64,000 nucleotides of DNA, taken from Aeromicrobium sp. 9AM. Lineage in GTDB: Bacteria; Actinomycetota; Actinomycetes; Propionibacteriales; Nocardioidaceae. The position numbers and the translations under genes were made by a program. Every line of letters begins with the position of its first letter. Position 1 is the stretch's first letter. Under the pieces are notes generated by a model that was not told the DNA's origin, ran no database searches, and was given only the letters and a program-made list of their open reading frames with translations. Positions 31,257 to 41,111 of this stretch are shown piece after piece. The stretch spans positions 372,001-436,000 of the forward strand of contig NZ_LR733303.1 of assembly GCF_902506105.1 (NCBI RefSeq). The letters run 5' to 3'.

Positions 31257-34200
31257 ATGCCGGTGGAGTACGTGTTGGAGAGGCCGAGCGTCGAGCCGCT
31301 CGTCGCTCCGGTGCTCGACGCTGACCAACAAGCGGTCGTCGATCATCTCGGCGGGCCGCTGCTCGTGCTCGCCGGGCCGGGCACGGGCAAGACCACGACG
31401 CTCGTCGAGCTGGTCGTCGACCGGGTCGAGCGGGGCGATCGAGGGGAGCTCGGAGGCCTTGCTCCCGAGGAGATCCTCGTCCTGACATTCAGCCGCAAGG
31501 CAGCCGCTGAGATCCGCAGTCGCATCGCGCGCCGTCTCGACCGCACGACGGCGACCACGCCGGCCATGACGTTCCACTCGTTCTGCTACGGCATGTTGCG
31601 CGCCGAGCAGGATCCCGGCGACTACGCCAGTCCCATGCGGCTGCTGAGCGCCCCGGAGCAGGACGCGGTCATCAGCGAGGTGCTCGCCGGCGCCGACCCC
31701 GCGACGTGGCCCGTCGAGCTGCGCCAGGCACTGCAGACGCGCGGCATGGCGACCGAGCTCCAACGCCTCATGGCGACGGCTCGCTCGCGCGGCCTCGACG
31801 CGTACGACCTCGAGCGACTCGGCGAGGCGACGGGGCGTGACGACTGGGTGGCCGCCGGCCAGTTCTTCGACGAGTACACCTCGGTCGCGGCGCTGCAGAA
31901 CACGATCGACCACACCGACCTGATCTTCCAGGCCGTCAGACTGCTCGACGACGCCGCGCGCAGGGCCCGCTGGCGCGATCGGTTCTCGCTGATCGTCGTC
32001 GATGAGTACCAGGACACCGACCCTCTGCAGGTCCAGCTGCTCGAGGCGCTGGCCGGTGACGCGAGGGACCTGGTCGTGGTCGGCGATCCCTATCAGTCGA
32101 TCTACGGGTTCCGCGGCGCCGACGTCCGCGGCATCCTCGACTTCGCCGACCGGTTCTCGACTCCCGCGGCGCGGGTCCCGATCATCACGTTGCGCCACAC
32201 CAACCGCTACGGCCCGACGATCGGTGCCGCCGTGCGCTCGATCATCGACAATCGCGGCGTCCTCGGCGCGGTCGACGGCGAGGCATACGCCGCACTGCGG
32301 TCTCCGGTCTCTCGCACACGCGACGAAGGTGAGGTCACGGTGCAGACGTTCTCGTCGCCGACGGCCGAGGCCGAGCACATCGCGCTGCTGCTGCGCGAGG
32401 CCCACCTCCACGACGAGGTCGACTGGCACGACATGGCCGTCCTCGTGCGTTCGGGGATCCACGTCGGCCGCCTCCAGCGCGCCCTCACGGCGGCGGGCGT
32501 GCCGGTGGAGGTGGCCGGCGACGAGATCCCGCTGGCCGTCGAGCCCGCAGTGCGCACGCTGCTCTCGGCGGTGCACGCCGCCGACGAGATGCAGGCCGGC
32601 CAGACCCTCGATCCCGCCTCGGCTGCCGCCCTGCTGACCGGGCCGCTCGGCGGGCTCGACGCTGCGTCGTTGCGCCGACTGGGCCGGGTCCTCCGACGTG
32701 ACGCGGCCAAGGACGGCAGCAACCCCCCGCCGTCTCGTGTCCTCGTCGCCGAGGCGCTGTCCGACCCCGCTCACCTCAGTTCGCTCGCCCGACCCGGCAG
32801 CCCCGAGGGCGACGCGGTGGTTGCTGCCGCCCGGCTCGCCCGGCTGCTCAAGGTCGCCGCCGAGCAGATCGCCGTTCGCGAGTCCGCCGAGCAGGTGCTC
32901 TGGACGATCTGGGAGAAGTCCGGGTGGAACCGGCGGCTCGAGGCCGAGGCCACCGGAGGTGGCGAGGGCGCTGCCCGGGCCAACCACGACCTCGACGCGC
33001 TCGTAGCCCTGTTCGTCGAGGCGGCGCGCGCCGAGGAGCAGCAGGCACGCCTGGGCATCGCCGAGGTCGTCAAGCGGCTCGAGGCCCAGCAGATCCCGGC
33101 CGACAACCTCGCCCAGCAGGGCACGGGAGCCCGGGCCGTCCAGCTCATGACGGCGCACCGCGCCAAGGGTCTCGAGTGGCCGCTCGTGGTCGTCGCGGGT
33201 GTGCAGGACGGCGAGTGGCCCGACGTCCGCATGCGCGGCAGCCTGCTGCAAGGCGACCGGCTCGGCCCGGACGGCCTGCTGCCTCCGCCCGCGGCGCGCG
33301 AGGCACTTGCAGAGGAGCGCAGGCTGTTCTACGTCGCCTGCAGCCGTGCCCGGTCGCGACTCGTCGTGACCGCCGTGGCCAGCGGCGACGACGCCGGTGC
33401 CCAGCCGTCCCGGTTCGTCGGCGAGCTGCACGCCCACACGATGGGCGCCACGGGTCGCGTGCTGCCCGGCACGCGCCACCGTCCACGTCGCGCACTCAAC
33501 CTTCGCGGCGCCGTGGCGGAGCTGCGCCGACTCGGGGAGTCGACCGACGACCCGGCCGTACGCGCGCGGGCCGCCGAGCTGCTGGCACGCCTCGCGGAGC
33601 ACCCGCGGGCCCGTTCGGCGCACCCTGACCAGTGGTGGGGCCTGCGCGAGATCACCACCAACGACACACCGATGCACGACCCCGCCGAGCCCTTGCGGAT
33701 GTCGGGCAGCTCGGTGTCGACCCTCGCCGAGTGCCCGCTCAAGTGGTTCCTCGGCCACGAGGCCCGCGGCGAACGTGGGACCACAGCGGCGCAGGGATTC
33801 GGCTCGATCGTCCACGCGATCGCCGCAGAGGTGGTGACCGCCGGCCTCGATCCCGATCCCGATCGGCTCGCCGAGCACCTCGACGGGGTGTGGCACCAGC
33901 TCGAGTACGCGCCGTGGGTCGGCGCCCGCGAGCGCGCTGCCGCCAAGGAGTCGATCGAGCGGTTCTGCCGCTGGCACCTCGAGCACGGCCGCGAGGTCCT
34001 GGCCGCCGAGCACCGGTTCGAGGTGACGACCGACGTCGACGGCCGCCCCGTGGTGCTCAACGGCTCGATGGACCGTGTCGAGCTCAGTGACGACGGCGTC
34101 CACGTCGTCGACCTCAAGACCTCCCGCACGATGCCCACCGGGCCCAAGATCGCCGAGCACCCGCAGCTCGGCTTCTACCAGCTCGCGGTCGCGCAGGGCG

Positions 34201-34484
34201 CGACCGAAGACCTCGCCTCCGGCGCGCCGGCCGCAGGCGCCGAGCTGGTCCAGCTCCGCAACGACACCAAGGGCGTACCCGGCTATCCCAAGGTGCAGCC
34301 TCAGGACGCTCCTCGTGGTGACGAGCCGTTCTTCGCCGTCGAGCAGCTCCGCCGATCCGTGCATGCGGTCGACGCCGAGGAGTTCCCGGCGACGGCTTCG
34401 CTCGACGCGTGCCAGTACTGCGAGTTCGCCCGGGTGTGCCCGGCCAAGGACGAGGGTGCCTCGATTCTCACGGAGCGCGCATGA
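31257..34484 (+). CDS. adnA: AdnA-type UvrD helicase / RecB-like nuclease
   Basis: A 1075-residue SF1 helicase-nuclease, the lead subunit type of the actinobacterial AdnAB end-resection motor. The helicase has AGPGTGKTTTL (about 38-48), VVDEYQDTDPLQ and GDPYQSIYGFRGAD. The C-terminal nuclease has FGSIVHAIAAEV, GSMDRVELSDDGVHVVDLKTS and an iron-sulfur staple: Cys in LAECPLKWF plus CQYCEFARVC. It unwinds and processes double-strand breaks for recombination. ATG 31257 is used; an ATG three codons upstream is possible. adnB follows after 13 bases. Confidence 0.93.
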   Translation: MPVEYVLERPSVEPLVAPVLDADQQAVVDHLGGPLLVLAGPGTGKTTTLVELVVDRVERGDRGELGGLAPEEILVLTFSRKAAAEIRSRIARRLDRTTATTPAMTFHSFCYGMLRAEQDPGDYASPMRLLSAPEQDAVISEVLAGADPATWPVELRQALQTRGMATELQRLMATARSRGLDAYDLERLGEATGRDDWVAAGQFFDEYTSVAALQNTIDHTDLIFQAVRLLDDAARRARWRDRFSLIVVDEYQDTDPLQVQLLEALAGDARDLVVVGDPYQSIYGFRGADVRGILDFADRFSTPAARVPIITLRHTNRYGPTIGAAVRSIIDNRGVLGAVDGEAYAALRSPVSRTRDEGEVTVQTFSSPTAEAEHIALLLREAHLHDEVDWHDMAVLVRSGIHVGRLQRALTAAGVPVEVAGDEIPLAVEPAVRTLLSAVHAADEMQAGQTLDPASAAALLTGPLGGLDAASLRRLGRVLRRDAAKDGSNPPPSRVLVAEALSDPAHLSSLARPGSPEGDAVVAAARLARLLKVAAEQIAVRESAEQVLWTIWEKSGWNRRLEAEATGGGEGAARANHDLDALVALFVEAARAEEQQARLGIAEVVKRLEAQQIPADNLAQQGTGARAVQLMTAHRAKGLEWPLVVVAGVQDGEWPDVRMRGSLLQGDRLGPDGLLPPPAAREALAEERRLFYVACSRARSRLVVTAVASGDDAGAQPSRFVGELHAHTMGATGRVLPGTRHRPRRALNLRGAVAELRRLGESTDDPAVRARAAELLARLAEHPRARSAHPDQWWGLREITTNDTPMHDPAEPLRMSGSSVSTLAECPLKWFLGHEARGERGTTAAQGFGSIVHAIAAEVVTAGLDPDPDRLAEHLDGVWHQLEYAPWVGARERAAAKESIERFCRWHLEHGREVLAAEHRFEVTTDVDGRPVVLNGSMDRVELSDDGVHVVDLKTSRTMPTGPKIAEHPQLGFYQLAVAQGATEDLASGAPAAGAELVQLRNDTKGVPGYPKVQPQDAPRGDEPFFAVEQLRRSVHAVDAEEFPATASLDACQYCEFARVCPAKDEGASILTERA

Positions 34485-34497
34485 GCGAGGGAATCAC

Positions 34498-37400
34498 GTG
34501 ACCACCCGACTCGTACGCGACGAGGACCACCTGCGGGAGATCCTCGGCATCCCCTTCACCCAGCCGCAGATGGACGCCATCACGGCGGGTCCCGACCGGC
34601 CCAGCGCCATCATCGCGGGCGCGGGGTCCGGCAAGACGACCGTCATGGCGGCTCGTGTCGTGTGGCTTGTCGGACACCTGGGCGCGCCGCCCGAGCGCGT
34701 GCTCGGATTGACGTTCACGACCAAGGCCGCCGCAGAGCTCGGTCAGCGCATCCGCGCGAGCCTCGAGCGGCTCGGGGTCGAGCTCGACGGTGAGCCGACC
34801 ACCGCGACCTATCACGCATTCGCCGGCTCCCTGATCGCCGAGCACGGCCTGCGGCTGGGCGTGGAACCCGATCTGCGCATCGTCTCGGACGCATCGCGCT
34901 TCCAGCGCATGGCGAGGTCGATCGAGTCGTTCGACGGCTCGCTCGGCGCCATCACGACGTACGTCCCGTCGCTCGTGGGGCAGGTCATGGGGCTCGACGG
35001 TCAGCTCTCCGAGCACCTCGTGAGCACCGATCAGCTGCGCGCACACGACCTCGACGTGATCCACGCCTACGAGACCGCCGACAAGCCGCCGGCGGTGCTG
35101 CGCGATGCGGCATCAGCGGCGCTGCGGCGCATCGAGCTCAGCCATCTCGTCGACCGCTACCAGCAGGCCAAGGTGGACGACGGGGTCATGGACTTCTCCG
35201 ACCAGATGGCCTGGGGTGCCCGGCTCGCCAACCTGCCGCAGGTGGGTGAGGCGTTGCGGGAGCGCTACGACGTCGTGCTCCTCGACGAGTACCAGGACAC
35301 GTCGGTCGCGCAGCGCGACCTGCTCCAGGCGCTGTTCTCCGGTGACGACCCGGCGAGCGGCCGCGGTCACCCGGTCACCGCGGTCGGCGACCCTGCTCAG
35401 GGCATCTACGGCTGGCGCGGCGCTGCGACGGGCAACCTCGAGGGCTTCCTCGACGACTTCCCGGCCACTGACGGGGGCCGCGGCAGGCTGTTCTCACTCG
35501 TGGAGACCCGGCGGTGTGCCCCCGAGATCATCGCCGTGGCCAACCACCTCGCGGCGCCCTTCTACGCCTCGTCGTCCTCGGTCAAGCCGCTCGAGTCGGC
35601 GGTCGACGCGCAGGGTACGGTCGACATCTCGTTGCACGCGACGGTCGACGACGAGGTCCGCGCCCTCGTCGAGGGGATCCGCAACACCCCGGGACGCCTG
35701 CGCGACATCGCGATCCTGGTCCGCGTGGGTCGCGAGAACGGTGCCATCGTGCAAGCTCTCCGCGAGGCGCACATCCCGTTCGAGATCGTGGGACTCGCCG
35801 GTCTGCTGTCCCAGCCCGAGGTGCTCGACGTCCTGTCGTTGCTCGAGGTGGTCGAGGACGTCACGGCCAATCCCGCGATGCTGCGCCTGCTGACCGGGTC
35901 GCGCTGGCGGATCGGCCCGCGCGACCTTGCCCTACTCGGTCGCCGCGCCTCCGCGCTCAGCGGTCGGGCGTCCCGCGGCAGCGCTGACCCCACGCTCGCG
36001 GATGAGCTGGCCCGCGCGGTGGAGGGCACCGACCCGACCGAGATCGTGTCGCTCGCAGACGCCGTCGACGATCCCGGCGACCTGCCCTACTCCGACGAGG
36101 CACGCTCCAGGTTCGCCGAGATCGCGCACCTGGTCGCTTCAGTACGCGCGCACGTCAGCGATCCTCTGCTGGACCTCGCCCGTCGCGCTGTGCGCGCGCT
36201 CGACCTCGACATCGAGCTCGAGGCCGGTGACGTGTCCGGCGGCGCCGACAACGTCGCCCTCTTGCTCGAGGCCGTGGCGTCCTACGCCGGCACCGATCGC
36301 TATGCCTCGTTGTCCGGCCTGGTCGCCTACCTGGCCGCCGAGGAGTTCTACAACGAAGGCATGGAGGTCTCGACGCCGTCCGAGGCCGAGTCGGTCAAGC
36401 TCCTGACGATCCACAAGTCCAAGGGCCTCGAGTGGCCGACGGTCTTCGTCCCGCTCGTGTCCGGCACGATCTTCCCCTCGACCCGCGGCCGCGGCCGGTG
36501 GACCACCAGCGCGCAGACCCTGCCAGTCGCGTTGCGCGGCGATGCGGCCAGCCTGCCCGACATCGAGGACTGGACCCCCGCCGCCAACAAGGACTTCATG
36601 GCAGCCGACCGGGCCGATGCGTTGATGGAGGAACGCCGTCTGGCCTACGTCGCCTACACCCGCGCCGCCCGGCGGCTCGTCGTCAGCGGGCACTGGTGGG
36701 GCCGTACGCAGCAGAAGCCGCTCGGACCGTCGCCGTTCCTCATCGAGACCCGTGACTTCCTCGAGGGCCAAGGGGTCAAGCCATCGGTGTGGGCCGACCA
36801 GCCCGACGACGACGAGACCAACCCGCACCTCGTGCTCGCCGACGGCATCCCGTGGCCGGCCGGGTTGCCGGCGCTCGGCGGCAGGCATGCCCTGGCCGGC
36901 GACGTCCGGGCAGCACTCGCGGGCGCGCTCGACGTACCGGAGCCCACCGATCCCGAGGCTCCGGAGCTGCGGCGCCTCGGCGAGCTCGAGAACGACATCG
37001 AGCTCCTGGTCGCCGAAGCCGCCGCTGACGACTCGCCGGTCCAGACCGTGCCGTGGCCGTCGACGATGTCGGCGACGGCCGCGATGGCACTGGAGAAGGA
37101 TCCGGCCCAGTTCGCCCAGGACCTCGCCCGGCCGATGCCGCGACGTCCTTCCGGCGCAGCGCGGTTCGGCACCCGGTTCCACGCGTGGGTCGAGGCGCAC
37201 TACGGCCAGCAGACGCTGCTCGATCCCACCGAGCTGCCCGGACGCGGCGACGTCGACCTCGAGTCCGACGAGGAGCTGGAGCAGGTGAAGGAGTCGTTCC
37301 GGCGCAGTCCCTATGCGGACCTGACGCCGGCGCAGATCGAGGCACCGTTCTCTCTCGTGCTCGGCGGGCAACAGTTCGTGGGTCGCATCGACGCGGTGTT

Positions 37401-37623
37401 CCAGACGCCCGAAGGCTTCGAGGTGGTCGACTGGAAGACCAACAAGCAGGCCACCGCCGACGAGCTGCAGCTCGCGATCTACCGGCTCGCCTGGGCGGAG
37501 CTGCGCGGCATCGACCCGGCGACCGTCACCGGGGCGTTCTACTACGTACGCCTCGGCGAGGTGAAGCGGTTCGACGACCTGCCCGGCCGCACCGAGCTCG
37601 AGCGGAGGCTCGGACTAGCGTAG
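34498..37623 (+). CDS. adnB: AdnB-type UvrD helicase / RecB-like nuclease
   Basis: A 1041-residue SF1 helicase-nuclease, partner of AdnA. Helicase motifs are GAGSGKTTVMAARV (about 45), LLDEYQDTSVAQRDLL, GDPAQGIYGWRGAA and TIHKSKGLEWPTVFVP; the C-terminal nuclease has ARFGTRFHAWVEAHY and GRIDAVF with VVDWKTNK. GTG 34498 is the start because the earlier ATG at 34481 is in another frame and stops at once, and AGCGAGGGA precedes the GTG. The DNA-break resection complex is AdnA plus AdnB. NudC begins 4 bases after its stop. Confidence 0.93.
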   Translation: MTTRLVRDEDHLREILGIPFTQPQMDAITAGPDRPSAIIAGAGSGKTTVMAARVVWLVGHLGAPPERVLGLTFTTKAAAELGQRIRASLERLGVELDGEPTTATYHAFAGSLIAEHGLRLGVEPDLRIVSDASRFQRMARSIESFDGSLGAITTYVPSLVGQVMGLDGQLSEHLVSTDQLRAHDLDVIHAYETADKPPAVLRDAASAALRRIELSHLVDRYQQAKVDDGVMDFSDQMAWGARLANLPQVGEALRERYDVVLLDEYQDTSVAQRDLLQALFSGDDPASGRGHPVTAVGDPAQGIYGWRGAATGNLEGFLDDFPATDGGRGRLFSLVETRRCAPEIIAVANHLAAPFYASSSSVKPLESAVDAQGTVDISLHATVDDEVRALVEGIRNTPGRLRDIAILVRVGRENGAIVQALREAHIPFEIVGLAGLLSQPEVLDVLSLLEVVEDVTANPAMLRLLTGSRWRIGPRDLALLGRRASALSGRASRGSADPTLADELARAVEGTDPTEIVSLADAVDDPGDLPYSDEARSRFAEIAHLVASVRAHVSDPLLDLARRAVRALDLDIELEAGDVSGGADNVALLLEAVASYAGTDRYASLSGLVAYLAAEEFYNEGMEVSTPSEAESVKLLTIHKSKGLEWPTVFVPLVSGTIFPSTRGRGRWTTSAQTLPVALRGDAASLPDIEDWTPAANKDFMAADRADALMEERRLAYVAYTRAARRLVVSGHWWGRTQQKPLGPSPFLIETRDFLEGQGVKPSVWADQPDDDETNPHLVLADGIPWPAGLPALGGRHALAGDVRAALAGALDVPEPTDPEAPELRRLGELENDIELLVAEAAADDSPVQTVPWPSTMSATAAMALEKDPAQFAQDLARPMPRRPSGAARFGTRFHAWVEAHYGQQTLLDPTELPGRGDVDLESDEELEQVKESFRRSPYADLTPAQIEAPFSLVLGGQQFVGRIDAVFQTPEGFEVVDWKTNKQATADELQLAIYRLAWAELRGIDPATVTGAFYYVRLGEVKRFDDLPGRTELERRLGLA

Positions 37624-37627
37624 AGAC

Positions 37628-38488
37628 GTGGACTACGCCTTCGACCGCACCCAGCACGACCGAGCCGCACACCTCCGCAAGGACGACGCCTGGCGTACGC
37701 CCGACGTACGCGTCCTCGTCATCGGCGGTGAGCACGTCGCCACCGTCGGCGGCACCGGGATCCGGTGGATCAGCCTCGACGAGGCGCCGCAGGGCGAGTG
37801 GATCTTCCTGGGCATCAAGGACGGCATCCGCTACGCAGCCGTCATGGTCGACCGGGTCCCCGCAGAGCTCGAGCCGGTCAGCCTGCGCGTCCTCGGCCCG
37901 ACGATCGCGGCCGACGAGGCGTCGCTCGGCGTGCACGCCGTGGGCATCGCCCGGTGGCACGAGAACCACCGCTTCTGCGCCAACTGCGGCCAGCCGAGCG
38001 ACATGGCCGAGGCCGGCCACGTACGCATCTGCCCCGCGTGCGGCACGCACCACTTCCCGCGCACCGACCCCGCGGTCATCATGCTGATCACCGACGGCGA
38101 CGATCGCGCGGTGCTGGGCCGGGGGCCGCAGTGGCCCGAGGGCCGGTTCTCGACGCTGGCGGGCTTCGTCGAGCCGGGGGAGTCGCTCGACGACGCCGTA
38201 CGCCGTGAGGTCATGGAGGAGGTCGGCATCCAGGTCGGCGAGGTGACCTACGCGGCAAGCCAGCCGTGGCCCTTCCCGTCGAGCCTGATGCTCGGCTTCT
38301 TCGGCCAGGCGCTGACCACGGACATCACGATCGACGAGAACGAGATCGCGGAGGCGCGCTGGTTCACGCGCGACGACGTCACCGAGATGACGGCGGCCAG
38401 CGAGATGCTGCTGCCGCCCAACGTCTCGATCTCCCGCTGGCTCCTGCAGCAATGGCACGGAGGGACCATCCACGGCAAGTGGGCTTGA
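37628..38488 (+). CDS. nudC: NAD+ diphosphatase NudC
   Basis: A 286-residue Nudix hydrolase of the NudC type. A zinc ribbon (FCANCG and CPACG, about 119-140) precedes the Nudix box GFVEPGESLDDAVRREVMEE (about 178-197), and SQPWPFPSSLM is the NudC-specific motif. It hydrolyses NAD(H) to NMN and AMP and removes NAD caps from RNA. GTG 37628 is 4 bases after adnB. Its TGA stop (38486-38488) lies inside the -35-like element of the following MerR-type promoter. Confidence 0.94.
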   Translation: MDYAFDRTQHDRAAHLRKDDAWRTPDVRVLVIGGEHVATVGGTGIRWISLDEAPQGEWIFLGIKDGIRYAAVMVDRVPAELEPVSLRVLGPTIAADEASLGVHAVGIARWHENHRFCANCGQPSDMAEAGHVRICPACGTHHFPRTDPAVIMLITDGDDRAVLGRGPQWPEGRFSTLAGFVEPGESLDDAVRREVMEEVGIQVGEVTYAASQPWPFPSSLMLGFFGQALTTDITIDENEIAEARWFTRDDVTEMTAASEMLLPPNVSISRWLLQQWHGGTIHGKWA

Positions 38489-38516
38489 CGTTGACGTAGC
38501 GTCAACCTTGCATGGT
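38485..38516 (+). promoter_or_regulatory. MerR-type promoter with GTTGACG-TAG-CGTCAAC operator
   Basis: TTGACG at 38485-38490 and CATGGT at 38511-38516 form a -35/-10 pair with an unusually long 20-base spacer. A perfect palindrome GTTGACG TAG CGTCAAC lies inside the spacer at 38490-38506. Long spacer plus central dyad is the classical MerR architecture. The downstream operon carries its own MerR gene, and the start ATG at 38523 follows closely. Confidence 0.65.
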
Positions 38517-38522
38517 GGGGTC

Positions 38523-39524
38523 ATGACGACACACACCGCCGCGCAGGCGCCCGCGATCGAGGTCACGGACCTGCGCAAATCATTCGAAGACAACCACGTG
38601 CTGCAGGGCATCGAGCTCACCGTCCCTGCGGGCACCGTCTATGCCTTGCTGGGTCCCAACGGGGCGGGCAAGACGACCGCCGTGCGCATCCTCACGACGC
38701 TCATCTCCGGCGACGCCGGCACTGCGACGGTCCTCGGCCATGACGTGAGCACCGAACCAGACGCGATCCGCCTGAGGATCGGGGTCACGGGTCAGTTCTC
38801 GGCGATCGACGAGCTGCTCACCGGCCGTGAGAACCTCCAGCTCATGGCCGATCTCAACCACCTGCCGCGCCGGCAGGGTCGCGCCCGCGCCCAGGAATTG
38901 CTCGAGCGCTTCGACCTGGTCGATGCCGCTGATCGGGGCGCCGCCACGTACTCCGGCGGAATGAAGCGTCGACTCGACCTGGCGATGACTCTGGTCTCCT
39001 CACCCAGGCTGATCTTCCTCGACGAGCCGAGCACGGGCCTCGATCCGCGAAGCCGGCGAGAGCTGTGGCAGATCATTCGCGAGCTCATCAATGAGGGGGT
39101 CACGATCTTCCTGACGACCCAGTATCTCGAGGAGGCGGACGAGCTCGCCCACAAGGTCGGAGTTCTCGACCGCGGCACGCTCGTTGCCGAGGGCACCCCG
39201 GCCGAGCTCAAGCGCCGCGTACCGGGTGGACGGGTCGACGTCACGTACGTCGATCCGGTCGCGCTGAGCACGGCGGCCGGCGCCATCGCCGGAGCCACGG
39301 CCGACCTGGAGTCGCTCACCCTGAGCGTCCCGCACGACGGCACCTTGGGCGCCCTGCAGGAACTGGTCGGCCGCCTCGACAGCGAGGCTGTCGCAAGCCT
39401 GGAGGTCCACACTCCCGACCTCGACGACGTGTTCCTGGCCCTCACCGGTCACCGTCCTCAGCCTGCGGAAGAACGCCCCGAGAACACCACCGAAGCCCCG
39501 ATGACCGAGGAGGTCGCCCGATGA
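38523..39524 (+). CDS. ABC transporter ATP-binding protein (DrrA type)
   Basis: A 333-residue ATPase of the daunorubicin-resistance (DrrA/CcmA) subfamily. Walker A is LLGPNGAGKTT (about 41-51), the signature YSGGMKRRLDLAM (about 145-157), Walker B LIFLDEPSTGLDP (about 165-177), and TTQYLEEADELAH the H-loop region. The C terminus contains the DrrA-type regulatory extension. It powers the ABC-2 permease encoded 4 bases overlapping downstream. ATG 38523 is preferred over a GTG-like start at 38508. Confidence 0.93.
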   Translation: MTTHTAAQAPAIEVTDLRKSFEDNHVLQGIELTVPAGTVYALLGPNGAGKTTAVRILTTLISGDAGTATVLGHDVSTEPDAIRLRIGVTGQFSAIDELLTGRENLQLMADLNHLPRRQGRARAQELLERFDLVDAADRGAATYSGGMKRRLDLAMTLVSSPRLIFLDEPSTGLDPRSRRELWQIIRELINEGVTIFLTTQYLEEADELAHKVGVLDRGTLVAEGTPAELKRRVPGGRVDVTYVDPVALSTAAGAIAGATADLESLTLSVPHDGTLGALQELVGRLDSEAVASLEVHTPDLDDVFLALTGHRPQPAEERPENTTEAPMTEEVAR

Positions 39525-40339
39525 GTGCAGTCACTGCCACCACAGCCCCGGTCAACTCCGGCCCGAACGCGGTCCTCGACAGCTGGACGATGCTGCGCCG
39601 CAACCTGCTGCAGATGGTCCGCTACAAGTCGCTGACGCTGATGCTGATCGCCCAGCCGCTGATCTTCCTGCTGCTGTTCGTCTACGTCTTCGGTGGCACG
39701 ATGGGCGCAGGCCTCCCCGGCGGTGACGGTCGCTCGGACTACATGGCATTCATCATGCCCGCGATCGTCGTCATGACGGTCGTCTCGGTCTCGCTGAGCA
39801 CCGCGTACACGATCGCCCTGGACATGGAGAAGGGGATCGTCGACCGATTCCGGACCATGGCGATCGCCAAGTCGGCAGTCCTCACCGGGCGGGTGCTGGG
39901 TGCGATCGTCTTCACCGTCCTCGCATTCGTCGTCGTCATCGCGGTGGCAGTCGTGCTGGGCTACCGCAGTGATGGGACCGTGCTCGGCTGGCTCGGTGTG
40001 ATCGGCCTCGTGCTGCTGATGACGCTGGCCCTGACGTGGGCAACCGTCGCCCTCGGCCTGTCTGCGCCGAACGCCGAGACGGCGAGCAACACGCCGATGC
40101 CGTTGATGTTCCTGCCGTTCCTGTCCAGCGGCTTCGTGCCGACCGATTCGATGCCGGCCGGCCTGCGCTGGTTTGCCGAGTACCAGCCGTTCACGCCGAT
40201 GATCGACACGCTGCGCGCCTGGATGTCGGGTGCCGGCGCCGGTTCTGACGCCTGGCTGGCCATCGGCTGGTGCGGGTTGATCGGTATCGGGTGCTTCCTG
40301 TGGGCGCGCAGCCTGTACACCAAGGTCCGGGCACACTGA
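39521..40339 (+). CDS. ABC-2 type permease (DrrB type)
   Basis: A 272-residue ABC-2 membrane protein with about six hydrophobic helices: LTLMLIAQPLIFLLLFVYVFGG (about 38-60) through the terminal WLAIGWCGLIGIGCFLWARS. The coupling-helix sequence DMEKGIVDRFRTMAIAKSAV between helices 2 and 3 is characteristic. It forms the channel for drug or lipid efflux with the ATPase upstream; its ATG overlaps that gene as ATGA. MerR follows 5 bases downstream. Confidence 0.92.
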   Translation: MSAVTATTAPVNSGPNAVLDSWTMLRRNLLQMVRYKSLTLMLIAQPLIFLLLFVYVFGGTMGAGLPGGDGRSDYMAFIMPAIVVMTVVSVSLSTAYTIALDMEKGIVDRFRTMAIAKSAVLTGRVLGAIVFTVLAFVVVIAVAVVLGYRSDGTVLGWLGVIGLVLLMTLALTWATVALGLSAPNAETASNTPMPLMFLPFLSSGFVPTDSMPAGLRWFAEYQPFTPMIDTLRAWMSGAGAGSDAWLAIGWCGLIGIGCFLWARSLYTKVRAH

Positions 40340-40343
40340 GTCC

Positions 40344-41111
40344 ATGTTGACGATCGGCCAGCTGGCTTCCTACGCCGGCGTCACGGTTCGGGCAGTGCGC
40401 CACTACCACCAGGTGGGGCTGCTGCCCGAACCCGAGCGCGACCACTCGGGCTATCGACGCTACGGCGCCATGGCCGTCGTCGAGCTCACCAAGATCCGTA
40501 CGCTCGCCGATGCCGGAGTGCCCTTGTCGAAGGTGGCCGAGCTGCTCGAGGCCGACGACGCGACGTTCGCCGAAGCCGTCACGGAGATCGACAGGTCACT
40601 GCGAGAGGAGATCAAGCGTCTGCAGGCCAACCGCGCGCAGATCGCCCAGCTCGCTGCCGGCGACAGCCTCGTCGTCCCGCCGGAGGTGGTCGCGTACCTC
40701 GACCGGCTGCGGAAGCTCGGGGTGTCGGAGCGGATGATCGACGGCGAACGCGACGGCTGGATCCTGGTCGCCGCTCGTTGGCCCGACCGGATCGCAGAGT
40801 GGATGCCGGACAAGTTCGCACAGCTCGAGGATCCGCTGGTGGTCCGGCTCTACCGGGTGCTCGGGAAGGTCCTGGACGCCGGCGGGGACGACGTGATGCT
40901 GGCGGAGGCCGCGGACCTCATGGTCGAGATCATCGAGCGGGCATCCGCAAGAGGTGAGCTGGACACCCCGGACGAGGCGTTCGACGACCAGCCGTTCGTC
41001 GAGCTGCTCGACGGCCTTGTCGCCGAGTCCGCGCCTCAAGGGAAGAGGCTGCTGGAGCTGATCGCTGAGCGCGGCTGGACTGGGTGGACCAGACCGGAAC
41101 GGACCGCGTGA
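40344..41111 (+). CDS. MerR family regulator of the ABC exporter
   Basis: A 255-residue MerR protein. Residues 1-70 are the winged helix, starting with LTIGQLASYAGVTVRAVRHYHQVGLL and SGYRRY; a coiled-coil dimerisation helix (about 80-105, LREEIKRLQANRAQIAQL) leads to a TipAS-like effector domain of about 140 residues. It is the third gene of the exporter operon and likely controls it through the dyad at 38490-38506, remodelling the long spacer when a drug binds. ATG start at 40344. Its TGA is immediately followed by the convergent mycoredoxin stop. Confidence 0.92.
   Translation: MLTIGQLASYAGVTVRAVRHYHQVGLLPEPERDHSGYRRYGAMAVVELTKIRTLADAGVPLSKVAELLEADDATFAEAVTEIDRSLREEIKRLQANRAQIAQLAAGDSLVVPPEVVAYLDRLRKLGVSERMIDGERDGWILVAARWPDRIAEWMPDKFAQLEDPLVVRLYRVLGKVLDAGGDDVMLAEAADLMVEIIERASARGELDTPDEAFDDQPFVELLDGLVAESAPQGKRLLELIAERGWTGWTRPERTA

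Noticed and set aside
31230..34364. A 1044-codon frame antisense to adnA
   Set aside because: Arises from codon bias of adnA; no recognised domain.
34075..34497. Longer N terminus for adnB
   Set aside because: It would overlap 400 bases of the adnA nuclease domain out of frame; GTG 34498 has a ribosome site.
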